Shown here: positions 43,687-55,821 of the stretch, piece by piece
Layout of the letters: each line of letters starts with the position of its first letter
Position numbering within the stretch: the first letter of the stretch is position 1
From: Bemisia tabaci
Taxonomy: Eukaryota; Arthropoda; Insecta; Hemiptera; Aleyrodidae
Direction: 5' to 3'
NCBI RefSeq assembly: GCF_918797505.1
Contig: NC_092796.1
Location: 55,830,851-55,894,850, forward strand
DNA length: 64,000 bases
Translations under genes and position numbers: made by a program
Notes under the pieces: generated by a model
What the model was told of the DNA's origin: nothing
What the model saw: the letters and a program-made list of their open reading frames with translations, nothing else
Database searches by the model: none

Positions 43687-44168
43687 CGCACAGTGGACCG
43701 AGCCAATGGAAGAGGTCGATCATGAATTTCTTTTCTCAAATTGCAAATTATAACGTTTATTTTGTCCGATTTTAAATTTTAAGGAAGGCTTCTCGGAGTA
43801 AATTTTACAAAAAAAAAAAAAACGAATGGACCCACTTTAGAAACTTCAAAGTTTTGTTTCGGAAGAGTTATATGCTCTTGATGTTTCCACATTTTGTCCG
43901 AATCCCCACTAGAAAAAAAAAACACACATTAGATCTAGACTCCAGACTCTTAAGAACATCGACAAGAAAAAGTATACTCTTGATACAATCAGAATCTAGC
44001 TTAAATCAAGAACCAAGCCTCTTAATTTAAGCGGATTTTGTTTTGATTCAAGCAAAAATCCGACTGAATCAAGAGTATTTTTTCTTATCAATGTTTTCAA
44101 GAGTCTGGACTCTAGATCCAGTGTTTTTTTTTTTTTTCCAGTGTCCTATTGACTCGACCCATTGTGCG
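43687..44168. mobile_element. CGCACAGTGG-family MITE carrying a CACTGGAAAA MITE
   Basis: Ends CGCACAGTGGACCGAG / CTCGACCCATTGTGCG. The interior matches the family up to ttttgtccgaatcc, is interrupted by 43907-44143, then resumes tcctattgactcg. Confidence 0.85.
43907..44143. mobile_element. CACTGGAAAA-family MITE 3 (nested)
   Basis: 237-bp family palindrome, left end mutated to cactagaaaa, right end ttccagtg. Nested inside a CGCACAGTGG element, so younger than it. Confidence 0.88.
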
Positions 44169-44744
44169 GCGCGGCGCAGGGAGAAGCGTGACGTCGAAAA
44201 ATTCATCGTTGATTGGCCGTCACGATTTGAGCGCAGATTGGCCGGTAATTGGAGGTAAATTGAATGAGTGATCGGAGAGTGTCGGGGATGGAGGATCCTG
44301 GAGGTGAGGTGCGGAATTGGACCAATGGGTCTGCATCTCCTGCGCAATGAAATTACTCGCGCGTCGGAATTCGCGCGGATCCCGCTGCATGCTTTCAAGC
44401 TCTCCACATCGAGTAAACTGAAACTTAACATGTACACTTCTATGATGAGCCCTGAGTTCCACGAGGATACCTACATTCCAGGGCTCTCCTGGTGATGGAC
44501 ATGCTCGGTTCTAGCATCTATCGAGTCAAGCGTGAGAGTTCCCTCGTCGATGCTGAGTTGCTGAATCATGTCATCGCACTCGGCGGAAAGTGGGCGTCAA
44601 GGTGCATGTGCAACAAGAATGAAAAGAAAGTAGAATTGACATTCCTCACTTTCCAGGAACAATGTAAAAATAATGACTACGATAATTATTGTGAGATATT
44701 TATTATTTTGTACTATACGTAGAATGTAACCTACGAAATTATGC
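44169..44744. other. possible 3' end of a plus-strand transcript or retrocopy
   Basis: Frames at 44268-44495 and 44492-44722 abut but show no motif. A candidate acceptor (tcctcactttccag) lies at 44649-44662. The stretch runs into a polyadenylation signal and A-run, so it may be a processed copy or last exon. Identity unknown. Confidence 0.3.
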
Positions 44745-44771
44745 AATAAATAAAGCTATTAAAAAAAAAAA
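44745..44771 (+). terminator. polyadenylation signal followed by A-run
   Basis: caataaataaagctatt then A11. Two overlapping AATAAA hexamers (44745, 44749) sit 10-16 bp before the A-run, as in a retroposed mRNA tail. Confidence 0.55.
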
Positions 44772-45662
44772 TAATAAAACAAACAAACAAAAAACAACTC
44801 GAATTAACGTGTGTTTACGACAAATATAATTTCCTGCCTACTGGTCAGCGTATGAGATAACAATTCGAACATGGCGGTTGTGGGGTTGCATATGCGTGAT
44901 TTGGAAGGGGATTTTCGCACGGGCACCGGAAGGTGAACTGGACCCGCACCTGGCATCGCACCACCACGCGGTGAGCTACAATACGGTACACTTTTTCATT
45001 GGATATTGAACGACAATTTGGCATACTATTCATGAGCTGAATAACACTTTGAGGAGTGTGATATTACGCCCCCGCGAGAACCACGGAAAACTGCTAAAGG
45101 TCGGAGTGAAATTTTTAGTTAGAAATACCCACGATTCTCTTGATAAAAATGCAGTTTGCCAGTAGAACTTTGGCAACATTAAAATGTGTTTACTTTCTTT
45201 CGGGAAGGGAATGACGATCTGACACGTTGTAATAAAGCGTCGTAAGGGCTCCATTTGATGGATCATTCGGGGATACGAATCTCTGCCCAGTGTTAGCTTT
45301 TTCCCGTGTCCCTAGCTGACAAGACATATTGTTGTAAGAAAGAAACATCGTAAGGCTCCCTCTTGAGCGGAGAACACTCGAGGAAGGTGGAGACCTTGAT
45401 GGGAAAATATTACAAATAATTGCATAGCTCGCGATTCCCAAGAATCTTCCATCACGAGCTCGTCTATTAAGATGCACTTCCTCCCATTCTACGGGCTCTT
45501 TGACGGACGTGCGACTTGGACCGGTTGCTGGCCTCACCGAGCTCCAGGTAGTTCATAAAGTAAGTGGAGACACCGCGACAAGAACTCGCGCTACATCGAA
45601 CGAGCAACGAGTATGTCAGTAACACAAGTTGCATGGGGGTCGGGGCATTTACTTTCCACCTA
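44772..45662. other. intergenic, no gene
   Basis: ORFs at 45190-45537 and 45467-45766 lack motifs; the second overlaps a MITE. Confidence 0.4.
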
Positions 45663-45892
45663 CACTGGAAAAAAACCACATTGGATTTAGAGTCCAGACT
45701 CTTAAAAAGATCGACAAGAAAAAATACTCTTGATTCAATCAGATTCACGCTTAAATCAGGAATCAAGCCTCTTAATTTGAGCAGACTTCCTTTTGATTTA
45801 AAAGCTTAAATCGGATTGAATCAAGAGTCCTTTTTCTTGTCAATGTTTTCAAGAGTCTGGACTCTAGATCCAATGTGTTTTTTTTCCCAGTG
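45663..45892. mobile_element. CACTGGAAAA-family MITE 4, TA target duplication
   Basis: Exact ends CACTGG / CCAGTG with TA on both sides (45661-45662, 45893-45894), fitting a mariner-type element. Confidence 0.92.
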
Positions 45893-46391
45893 TACATACA
45901 GGAAAAAAGAAAATTAAAAATGCGCCTGAACATCTCAATAGAGTCCACGTTAAATAATTTAACACACTTTTTGACTGCGACAGAAGATCATCTGACGTCA
46001 GTTCAGTATTAAAAGTAAAAATGATGATTCGTAATTAATTATTAGAAGAAGCTTGCGAAGTTCTGAACAAACCCCCGGAAATCTTCATTAAAAACATGCA
46101 AAAATTGGTGGAAAATAATAACTTTCCGATCTTGTCATTCCGCCTACTTAGTTGACTTCTTTCAACTGCGCCGCCCGTTTTGTGCTTAACTTCACAGAGT
46201 TTTCCAACTCCTACTCAAGCACCCACACAAATATAAACTCAAAAAGAATAAGTAGGTATGATTGCCGGTTAATATGTAGGATTAAACTTCATTTCATTAA
46301 TTTTCACCTCCACAGCCACAGCACGTCAAGCGACATCAATATTTTAGGTTCAGTATATCTTGTGTTTCAACGAATAAGGTAATCGACAAAG

Positions 46392-46781
46392 CAGGGTGTC
46401 TATTGGTACCCTGTCATGTAAATTCTTGACTTATTCAGTGCCTTTTCCTTACTTTCCAGAAAATTCATTTTTTGGCAATTCTTAAAAATCCTTGCTTCTT
46501 CCTTACTTTTTACTCACCTCACATGCATTTTTAACAGGATTGGGCAAAAAGAGTGATGGAATGACAAAGGAATGAACCGAAAAACACGAGGAATCGAACC
46601 GGGAACTTGGTAATTGGAAATCGCATACGCATCAAGGCTACTTCTTAGAGTTCATCGCGAAATCTCGAATTTCCGTACCCTTTAACGGAAAATCCGTACC
46701 TTTTCCGTACTTTTGTACCGACCTTCCGAAATCCGTGCTTTTTCAGTGTATACGTATTTTTTCCGTACAGTTGACACCCTG
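46392..46781. mobile_element. CAGGGTGTC-family element with tRNA-like insert
   Basis: 390 bp, ends cagggtgtctattgg / cagttgacaccctg. Interior words ttccttac, ccgtacc and cgtacttt. At about 46600-46655 the minus strand has gtagccttgatgcg and cccggttcgattcctcg, A- and B-box-like, hinting at a SINE piece. Confidence 0.65.
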
Positions 46782-49322
46782 GCAAAGTCACAAATATTGC
46801 TAAATTTTCAGATTTTACTTAAATCGTTCTCGTTGTTTCTGATACAGAAAATTTCAAGGACAAAACTCGGAGGAGAATATTTTATTTGGACAAGCTCAAC
46901 TATATAGTCAGATATAATGCTCGCCGCTTGAAATTTATCATACGGTAGTTTGACGGCCTCTACAGCACGAACGTGGCTGTGTCGTGTCGCTAAAAATGTA
47001 CTTGAGGCACTGAAAAAAAGGAAAACTTAACAAAGCGAAACTACGAAGCGCGGAAATGACACTGTCATAGTTTGGCGTACTCGTGTGTCGTTACGTTGCG
47101 TGCGTAGACACTTGCGGGACGACGGGCATTGCGAGGGCAAGAGATTTACGATTCGCTGCCAGAGACAATGGAAAGGTTTGTATGTCGCCGTTTCTTAAGT
47201 GCCGATGTCTTTCGTGATTGTATCCGGAACTTTTTCTACATCGGGGGCACCGAGGGAGAGGGGAGCGAGCAGGGAGGATATATGTGGACGGTGGGGAGAG
47301 AGTGAGAGACTTCTGGGGAAAAGGGTATTTTCAGAGTCATCCACCCAGTCCAAAATATTTTTCGTTTTAGCCTTTGCCCTTTGAGAAATTTCGATTCTCG
47401 TGGAGTCGCCTTTCGGTGGGCGTAAAGGTAAAGAGTAAACTTTTTAAGCATGATCTTGCATCAATTTTTGGGCGTCCCGTCTTCATTTTACTCGCAGTAT
47501 TTTAGGAATCGACAGTCTAAGGTTCGTTTCCAGCTACAGGAAGAAACGTTTTGTCGCCACTTTTTATTTTAAAACATAATTATTTCTTTCTTTCTTTCTT
47601 TCTTAATTTAACCTTCCCCCTTAACCCTTTTGTATTTTCACTGATGTAACCTTGATTTCTATGTAAACACACAGAGGTGTAACTGGCCTTAGATGCTAAA
47701 GCACCGCTTTAAAGTAAACTTATCTTACTACTACTACTTCCTTTCTTCTGAGGGTCCCCCAACAGGATTGGCCCAAAGATTTACCGAACGGAAAAACCTC
47801 TTACAGTTGAATACTAATACAAGCAGCGAGCTATTTTTACAATTTACCTTGGTCTTAGAGGGATTTTTGCAGATTCCATGACGTTTTCCCTGATCCCCCT
47901 GACACCCATGAAAAATTCCCTGACATTTCCCGATTTTTCCGGTCGCTAGACACCCTGTCAGCTCAAGCTCATGTCCGCACTAAAATGTCTACATTTGGAT
48001 AAGTAGAGACCCTCTGGAGCGAAAAAGTCGACATTTTGCTCTTGAGATGAGTCAGGAACAAAGACATGCATACACACACGAACAAACGGACACAAGCACA
48101 ATAGCGATGTAAGGCAAATGCAGAGTGATTAAGTTAGTGACCTCAAATAATTGCTTTCTAAACGCTAAACTCGACTTGAAAACAGCGAAACTTGGGCGGG
48201 GAAGATCCAAGTAAACGGAGCCTGAGATGAATTCTTCACATCATTCTCAATTTGTTTCTAAGCGGGGCTGTAATTGCAGAGGGGCATGAGGTTCGAGGTA
48301 TATGAGGCTGTGACGGGTAGGATCTCTCTTTAATCTTAATTCTTCTTCGTCAACTTGGCGCTTGACATTAATGTGGGAATCTTAGAACTTGAATTTAGAA
48401 GAAACACAGAAGTCCTTCAGGCGTCCTTTAATTGCTTTTAACGATCGAGCACCAGAATTCCACGCATTTTCGCGCAAAGTAGATGACTGAGCTAAAAATT
48501 TCTTGCAAAAAATATTCGCACGAAGTATAGGGCTAGATGATAAATGGTTGTGGAAGTACCCTTTACAGGCAGCATCTGCATTTGTCAGAAAATCGATGAA
48601 GCTGTGATGAGTTTTAACTCGTTAGACTAGTGTGTATTATTGACAGCTGCCGCTTGGGAGCGTTTACGCAGAAAATTGTGAGCTTTCTCAATCTTGCTCG
48701 AGCTTTTGTTATATCCCTAAAAAAGTCTCATCGCCTTGATTTTAAACTCTGTTAACTTCCATCCTCTGAGACGTCTGCTAAACCTTCAAATACGGCTCTC
48801 GACTTCTCGAGCATTCACCCCCTTTACTATACCTAATTGACTAACAATAAGCAAGGCTCTCGCCGCTTCTTAGGTGGATATTTTTTATGAATGTTGGCAT
48901 TCATGTTTGGTTTTTACTATGAATGTTTTTATGGAAGCAAGAAGGACTCAAATTCAGTATCACTTACGGAAAGGTCCTTTTTCAATACGCTCCTAAAAAT
49001 GAGGATAGATTCAGTCCAGCAACACTCTGCGTAACTGAGGCAGTATAGAGAAGCGTTTAGAATCAGACGCAAGGGTTTCAGTTTTTCTAACGATCGAAAT
49101 GCAAAAAAGAGATTCCATGTCACTTGACGAAGTTTATCCAAAACTTACTTAAATGATTGACTGCGACTGAAAATTTAAGGACTAAACAAATTAGAAATCA
49201 AGAATGATGGACTTAATGTGAAATTTCGTAGGGGATATTGGAGATTCTTAAATCTTTTCCGAATTCTTTTCATAGCAAAACAGTAGAGAGAGACGTATTC
49301 CGTCCTTTTCAAGGAGGTCAAA
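46782..49322. other. intergenic; microsatellite and repeat scraps, no gene
   Basis: Holds a (TTTC)n run at 47580-47604 and scraps of the ccctgac / gacaccctg family near 47883-47960. ORFs up to 71 codons without motifs. Confidence 0.4.
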
Positions 49323-49333
49323 CTTGAGTCTAG

Positions 49334-49334
49334 G

Positions 49335-49396
<62 letters not shown>

Positions 49397-49647
49397 ACTA
49401 AGAAGTGGCCCGAACTGTATGTAACAAGGTGGAGAAATTGTGCTGGGTCCACACCATTTCGCGGGGAAAACCAAGCCGAAAACTCCCAAAAATTAAAATT
49501 AGAGTCAAAATTATTTTTTGAATAATTTTTTAAATTATTTTTAGAGTTCAAAAAATAATTTTGACTCTAACTCTAATTTTTGGAATTTTTTGGCTTGGTT
49601 TTCCCCACGAAATAGTGTGGACCCAGCACCATTTCTCCACCTTTTTG
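49334..49647. mobile_element. palindromic retroposon-like element, A60 at one end, 11-bp duplication
   Basis: Flanked by CTTGAGTCTAG at 49323-49333 and 49648-49658. On the plus strand it begins with G and A60, then ccactaagaagtggcccgaa, followed by a large palindrome (ggtggagaaat...ccacacc / gtgtgg...atttctccacc) whose centre is AT-rich. Variable-length target duplications fit retroposition, but the homopolymer polarity is reversed. Confidence 0.8.
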
Positions 49648-49658
49648 CTTGAGTCTAG

Positions 49659-50113
49659 ATAAATCTTAAAGCGATTTAGCCAGTGGGCGCATGGTTTCTA
49701 CACTTCACTTTCCTTTCCGCTAAAACGACGATCGAAGCAGAAAATACTCGTCGATCGATCCGTGGAGCATGACTTAAAAACTAAGAAAACCCGCGGCAGC
49801 GCCAACGTAAACCAATTGACAATGGAGATTCGCTTTGTTTGCGTTGCGTCAGTTCTATTTTGCATTTGTTTTATCCTCAACAAAGCCCACGCCAACAAGC
49901 TTCGGCTTTGATGCCTTATGGCGGAAATATCTGTCAGTCCATCGATGAGTTCATTGTTGCCGTTTCTGCTGATTGAAGAATTGGCCACGTGCGCCATGTT
50001 CGAGGGTGCGTATGCGGACATGATCTCAAAATTGGAAACTAGGTACTCGTGAAAATAGTTGGAGGGGGTTATAAAAACTCATTAATCACGGCATTGTATG
50101 TATAGGGTACGCT
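49659..50113. other. intergenic, no gene
   Basis: A 107-codon minus ORF at 49698-50021 lacks motifs. Confidence 0.35.
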
Positions 50114-50338
50114 CACTGGAAAAAAACACATTGAATCTAGAGTCCAGACTCTTGAAAACATTGACAAGAAAAAATACTCTTGATTCAATCAGATTTTTGC
50201 TTGAATAAAACGAAATCCGCTTAAATTAAGAGGCTTGGTTCTTGATTTAAGCTAGATTCTGATTGAATCAAGAGTACTTTTTACCGTCGATGTTTTTAAG
50301 AGTCTGGACTCTAGATCCAATGCGTTTTTTTTCCAGTG
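50114..50338. mobile_element. CACTGGAAAA-family MITE 5
   Basis: 225 bp, ends cactggaaaaaaac / gttttttttccagtg, inner blocks as in the other copies but the halves in slightly different order near the centre. Confidence 0.88.
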
Positions 50339-51007
50339 CTGTTAAAAACAGAGAAGTGAAATTCGGTTCTGGGTGTAGCGCCCAAAAACCCCGAGATATA
50401 TGAATGCTACAAAACCGTATGATATTACGTAAAAAGAATGGATTCAGCTCCTTAATAGTGTAAGTCACCCCGAGAGGAAAATACACACAGCTCAGCAATA
50501 ATTTTAATCGAAGTTTTGGATCGCTATATAGACCACGGCACAGAATTTCACTCCGCAATTTTTTACATTGTAAAAGGAGAGGAAATTTCATTTTTAAAGA
50601 GAGAATATCAGCTCAACGCGAGTGGTTAACTGAATTTTGACTTGAACCGAATACCAGGGCCGGATTGAGGGGGTGGCCAGATGGGCCGCGGCCCATGGCG
50701 GCAAATCTAAGGGGCGGCAAAAATTTGCCATTTTTTAAAGTGTAGGTATATAAAAAATCGGTTTTATAAAAACAAAATTGCAATCGAGAAAAGGCGACAA
50801 AATCTCTAATTTCCTGAGAGTATAGTAATTTCTCATTTTGTCGTCTCTTAGCGATACAAGAGATAGCATCTTCAATAAGTCGAGTTAAGAGAGAGACCAA
50901 ACACGTAATTTGGCCTGGAACGGCGCGACTTAGGGAGAAATGATGACGAGGACTTGAGATGAAAAGGAAAAGCCCTCGGCGCGGCGATCGGCATGTAACA
51001 CATATTA
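50339..51007. other. intergenic, no gene
   Basis: Low-motif sequence. The phrase gccggattgagggggtggcc near 50660 and a similar gaatccggccct near 51500 suggest a repeat around this stretch, boundaries undefined. Confidence 0.35.
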
Positions 51008-51215
51008 GCGCCTACAAGACTGCACGAATACTTCACGCATTGCATCAAACACAGTGCGGTTATTGTGGTCAGCGTGAAACGGATAGCGCCTACAAGACTG
51101 CGTGAATACTTCACGCATTGCGCCAAAAATGGCGCGGTCAGTGTGAAACGCATAGCGCCTACAAGAATGCATGAATACTTCACGCATTGCGTCCAACATG
51201 GTGCGGTTTGCGCGG
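51008..51215. repeat. three tandem units of the GCGCCTACAAG hairpin family
   Basis: Unit starts at 51008, 51086 and 51155 (spacing 78 and 69). Each has gcgcctacaag, a(c/t)g(a/c)atacttcacgcattgcg and a GC-rich tail with gtgaaacg. Same core as the hairpins at 16085 and 21070, but in direct tandem rather than inverted. Long ORFs through it only translate the repeat. Confidence 0.85.
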
Positions 51216-51736
51216 CGCGGCGGCGGCAGTTAAAATCATTGAACCACATTTATGTTTGTTCATTCATAATTTTTTCGTTCATTTCTTATGAATGGAAGGC
51301 CTTGTCCGCACAGAGATAGGTTTACGGAACTTAACTTTCGCGCGAAGTTTCGTCAACTTTTGCTAGTAGTGTTGACAGGGCTTTCCCAAAAAATGTGTTC
51401 AATACGAGTAAATGCGTCTTATGCACCCCTCCCCCGCTAGCACGTTCATTTGATGGTTTTTATCGAGTTTCAAAACGAATGAGAAGGGGGCGGCAAGTAG
51501 GTGAATCCGGCCCTGCCGAACTGTGTTTTAGTATTTTCCAACATTCTTTTCCTGACATTGCTCCTTCCTATGGGTTGGAAAAGAGAGGAAAAAACGCAGT
51601 TACGTAGTTGATTCGTCAGATCATGTACCCTATATAGCGCGAAAATAAATTCCGGAACAGGAGCCAGGTTTACATTTGATTTACAGGAACCCTGCGAAAA
51701 ATTCGACTCGCGCGGGCATTACTCAAATCTTCCATT
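51216..51736. other. intergenic, no gene
   Basis: No motif-bearing ORF or clear repeat. Confidence 0.35.
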
Positions 51737-52252
51737 CTCTGACGTAGGGCGTATCTGTTTTTCCACACGAGCCGCGAAAAGCGCACTGAAAAAAAATTCT
51801 CGGCGTTTTTACCAAGGTCCGTTGGTACCTTCACCATCTCACTTTTTTACCAATTATTGGTAAATTTACCGAGACAGACTGGTAAGCTTACTTAAAAACT
51901 GGTATTTTTACTTTTTTTTCAGGTAAGAATAATATTGGTAATCAATCCCCGGCAACTTTGCCATTTCATCTCGGTAATTCTACCACAGTCGATAAAAAAT
52001 ATTGGCGTTTTTATCAAGGTCCAGTAAAATTACCGAGAGAGTTCAATAATTTTACCGAGATTTCTCGGTAAAATTACCGATTCCATAAATGGTACTTTTA
52101 CCGAGGAAAAACTGGGATCAAACAGAACCCTGAATTCTTGGTAATTTTACCCTTTTCTTAGTAAATACACCGAGATTTTTTTTTCAGTGCGTAGAGTTAT
52201 GCGGATAACAGAGCTCACGTGGAAATTGAGATTATTACGCCAGAGGAGCGAC
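51737..52252. mobile_element. GTCGCTCCTC-family MITE split by a TTACCAA-rich MITE
   Basis: Left remnant ctctgacgtagggcgtatct...ccacacgagcc and right remnant gagctcacgtggaaattgag...cgccagaggagcgac match 32014-32136. The 406-bp element 51784-52189 lies between. Confidence 0.78.
51784..52189. mobile_element. TTACCAA-rich palindromic MITE, copy 2 (nested)
   Basis: 406 bp, ends CACTGAAAAAAAATTCTCGG / CGAGATTTTTTTTTCAGTG. Closely follows 22556-22969 with small gaps. GCG occurs on both flanks, a possible short target duplication. Confidence 0.88.
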
Positions 52253-52269
52253 GAAATGAGTCAACCTTA

Positions 52270-52516
52270 CACTGAGAAAAAACTATGGTTATAATTACCA
52301 TTTCAGTGGTGTTCAATATGCACTCATAATTAGTTGTGGCCATAACCAATAATAGTGATATTTTTACTGGAGCAATCGTACTTTTACAAGTGTGCGGTAG
52401 TAAAATTAACATTTAATGGTAAAAATATCTCTATTATTGGTTATGACAACTACTAATTAAGAGTTCATATTGAACACCACTAATATGGTAATTGGACCCA
52501 TAATTTTTTCTCAGTG
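52270..52516. mobile_element. CACTGAGAAAAAAC palindromic MITE, TA duplication
   Basis: 247 bp, ends CACTGAGAAAAAAC / TTTTTTCTCAGTG, TA on both sides. Inner pairs: ccatttcagtggtgttcaat / attgaacaccact, and ataaccaataatag / ctattattggttat. Confidence 0.88.
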
Positions 52517-52894
52517 TATGGTTGCGATTTTCCTCCTATTTTCCAATGCTGTCGCCTGCAATGCAACATGGCGTGGGCTGTCATGTTCTTGTTGGGTTAT
52601 GGATATGGAGTCGCTTAGCGGACTTGGCGACGACGGTGTGTACACTGAACGTGCAAAATGAAACGGCCATTAGCTGTTGGACGTCTATTTGAGGGCTATT
52701 GACTAACTACACACATCCGTATCACCAGAATCACGGCTGGCATCCCTGACACCGATCCCAGTCCCCCTCGGGTCTTGTTTAGCTCGAAAACCCGTGTAAC
52801 ACTGTAACACGTCGCTCAGAGGTGCGAACAGTTTAACGGGCCTCCACCGCTGCCATACTTCCGCGAGGAGACAATAACAGGGGTACGAAGAATA

Positions 52895-53394
52895 CTGCCG
52901 TGCTAAGGAAAAACGCCGTATGAACTTTCGAGAGTTGCCAAATTTCTTAGAATTAAACATAAATTTGAGAGGAAAGTTTTGCATAGTTTTTCTTGACATT
53001 TTTAGATCTTTTAGATGGAATCGCAAACAAAACTGTATGAAAATTTTGAAAAAAAAAATTTTCACGGTGATTCCGGTAGATCTGACTTTTATTGAATGAA
53101 ATATGGCAACATCTAAGGGCTCATACGTTGGTTTTACTTAGCAGCCGTGCTGAGTAAAACCGCTGTATGAGCATTCGAATGCTGCCTAATTTCCTCACAG
53201 AAAATATTTATATCTGAGGATAGTGATGACTATTTTCCTTGAAATTTTTGACTTTTTAGATCACGTTACGAATAATGAAATTCTCTGAAAAATCGGGAGA
53301 GAAATATTCAAAAATTTTCCTGAAAATTCTTGACGTGTCGAAAAAAATTTGTCAGCGCCTGATGGCTTATACGGCGTTCTTCCTTAGCACGGCA
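52895..53394. mobile_element. CTGCCG-family MITE, head-to-tail dimer
   Basis: Two units, about 52895-53144 and 53144-53394, sharing one junction (acttagcagccgtgctgag) where the right end of the first overlaps the left end of the second. Each has both terminal blocks and an inner block with aaatt(t). Confidence 0.8.
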
Positions 53395-54036
53395 CAACAG
53401 GTACTACATATATAATATATGATGCGCCCGGTAATTACCGCCCGGCGACAAAATAAGTTTCACAGCTCCCGTACTAGTTACGTTCGGAGACTAAACACGT
53501 CATGTTTAATGGTCTGTGCTGAGCGATTTCGCTTCCTGCGGAAAATGTCCTCACTCGATTGCCACTCAACAGTTATCATCATAGCGGAACCGGTAGTGAT
53601 TCCCAATTATAATTTTTGAAATTATGGCGGACAAAATACCAGGGCCTCTAAACAAATCTTATTTATCTATATGATAAGTGTCATCAATGCTGCTGCACGT
53701 TTATGTAGACACAACTTCAGGAAAAATTTCCTGAATTTTTCTCGGTCAGACCATCATTTCATCATTTATTTTCTATCAACGATTCGTCGTCAAAAATTGA
53801 GAATTAGTTACTTAGTGTGATTATTAATTTATGATAAGGTACGGCTCGTTTAAAAAAGGCATAACTTATGATAAAATTATAATTATCATAAATACAATAA
53901 ATCTGAAAGCGGGCTACGTTATCGTGCGAATTTTATCCTTCCAAGCAGTACGATCATTTTATCGTTACATCTTCAAAAATAGAAATATTAGTGATTATAT
54001 TCTTAAAGGAACAAAGCAATTACGTTTTATAACATA
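53395..54036. other. intergenic, no gene
   Basis: AT-rich, no motif-bearing ORF. Confidence 0.4.
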
Positions 54037-54265
54037 CACTGGAAAAAAAACACATTGGATCTAGAGTCCAGACTCTTCAAAACATCGACAAGAAAAATAC
54101 TCTTGATTGAATCGGATTTTTGCTTGAATCAAAACGAAATCCGCTTAAATTAAGAGGCTTGGTTCTTGCTTTAAGCTAGATTCTGATTGAATCAAGAGTA
54201 CGTTTTCTTGTCAATGTTTTCAAGAGTCTGGACTCGAGATCCATAATGTGTTTTTTTTTCCAGTG
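54037..54265. mobile_element. CACTGGAAAA-family MITE 6, TA target duplication
   Basis: 229 bp, TA on both sides (54035-54036, 54266-54267), full palindrome. Confidence 0.92.
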
Positions 54266-55821
54266 TAAAATTGCAGTGCAGAAAAAAAGATGCTGCAAAA
54301 TCAAAGCAGTCGCTGAGCGAGAGAAGGAGGAGGGATCAACTGACAAATCCTTTCTCCAACGATCCTCCATGTTTTACGATTACGATTGAAATAAAGAACC
54401 GAAGAATCTGGAGGGTGCGTAAAACCGCAAATTATTGTGTCAAGGGCGGAAGGGCGGGAGGGAGGAGAAGTACGCCAAGTAACTTACGTTGCAAAATCGA
54501 ACCCAAAAATACATTAGAAGAGCATTTGGCATACGTTTCCCTCTTGGTGATTATTTACATGCTTTTTTGACCGCGAGAATATTCATCTGGCCTCGCGATC
54601 GACGTTCGACAACTTTGAAAAAAGCAGATCGAAGGCAGGATCCAAAATATTTTAGGGATTGCAAGCTTTGTTTGACAGCGAAACCAGATTCAAACATTGC
54701 ATTGCCAGGCTATCTTCTGCCCGCCCACTAAACGCGTTCTTGATAAATTAAATAAATCATCGTGAAAATTGGTATTCGGCCAAAAAGAAATGTTCACCAA
54801 ATCATTACGGTTCTCCGAACGTCGGCAGACCACTCGTATATTTCTCTACATTTCAGAGGCAGCCGTATGTACGATTAGAGTCCAGAGGTCGTTAAAAATG
54901 CTTCATAAATTTTGGCAAAATGAAGGTGGTTAGCGCCATCGATGATTTTTGTTTACCTTCAATTTAGCGTCATTTAGAGAATAGTCGTGTAAAAGGCTGA
55001 CAAGTTTCCTACAATTTAACAATTTCCTGTCTTTCCCTTGATTTGCCGAGATTTTTGAACACAACATTCCCTGATTGTGAGATATATCAAACTTTCCCAC
55101 GATTTTGGAATTAAAATGAGTCTTTGGTAGTAGTTATTGCCACTATTAATTGCTCACTATTTGCATGTAAGTTTAGTCCAATAAAACTGGCAAGTTACGT
55201 TGAACCTCGCAAAGAAACAGCCTTAGGTTCAGATCATTCATGCAGAATACGCGCAAAACTGAATTAAATATTATCACGGTGTAAATAATTCCAAAGGATT
55301 AGGAAGGACTCTAAGAATATAGATGAGATGCTTCGATGCAGCTCTCATTCTAATCGGATAAAAGCATTATCCATCATTGTATTATATGAGGAAAAATCGT
55401 AGTTAAAGCACTTACGTCGACAATAGACAGAAGAATCGAAAGAATCGATTTTTTGTATAAGAGCGTATAAGTTTATTGGTACTTCTCAAAATTGCCGCAG
55501 GGACAGTTCACTTTGGTCAATCGAATTATTGAGCTAATATCCTTGGAGATTTTACTAAATTTGGATGTCCATAAGAGGAAAATTCTGTATTTCTTCCGGT
55601 GTAGGTGATTCGCTCAGTGTCCATTCTTTCAAAAATGAAAAGTTCTCGATGATTTTGGAACGTCGCAGTGGACTGACACCCTTACTTCAGAATTGAATTC
55701 AAATGAATGTAGGTAATGAAAAATGTGTCAAATTTCTGAAAATTAAACAAAGGCGGCCAAAAATCCCGTTCTACCTATACAGATCCTTGATGGTTCTAAC
55801 TGCCAATAACTTCAATTAAAA
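54266..55821. other. intergenic, no gene
   Basis: Two overlapping plus-strand ORFs (54271-54570, 54489-54731) have no motif. No clear repeat. Confidence 0.4.

Noticed and set aside
50872..51249. 125-codon minus-strand ORF with internal peptide repeats
   Set aside because: The peptide repeat follows the 70-78-bp DNA units exactly, and the repeat is noncoding where it recurs at 16085 and 21070.
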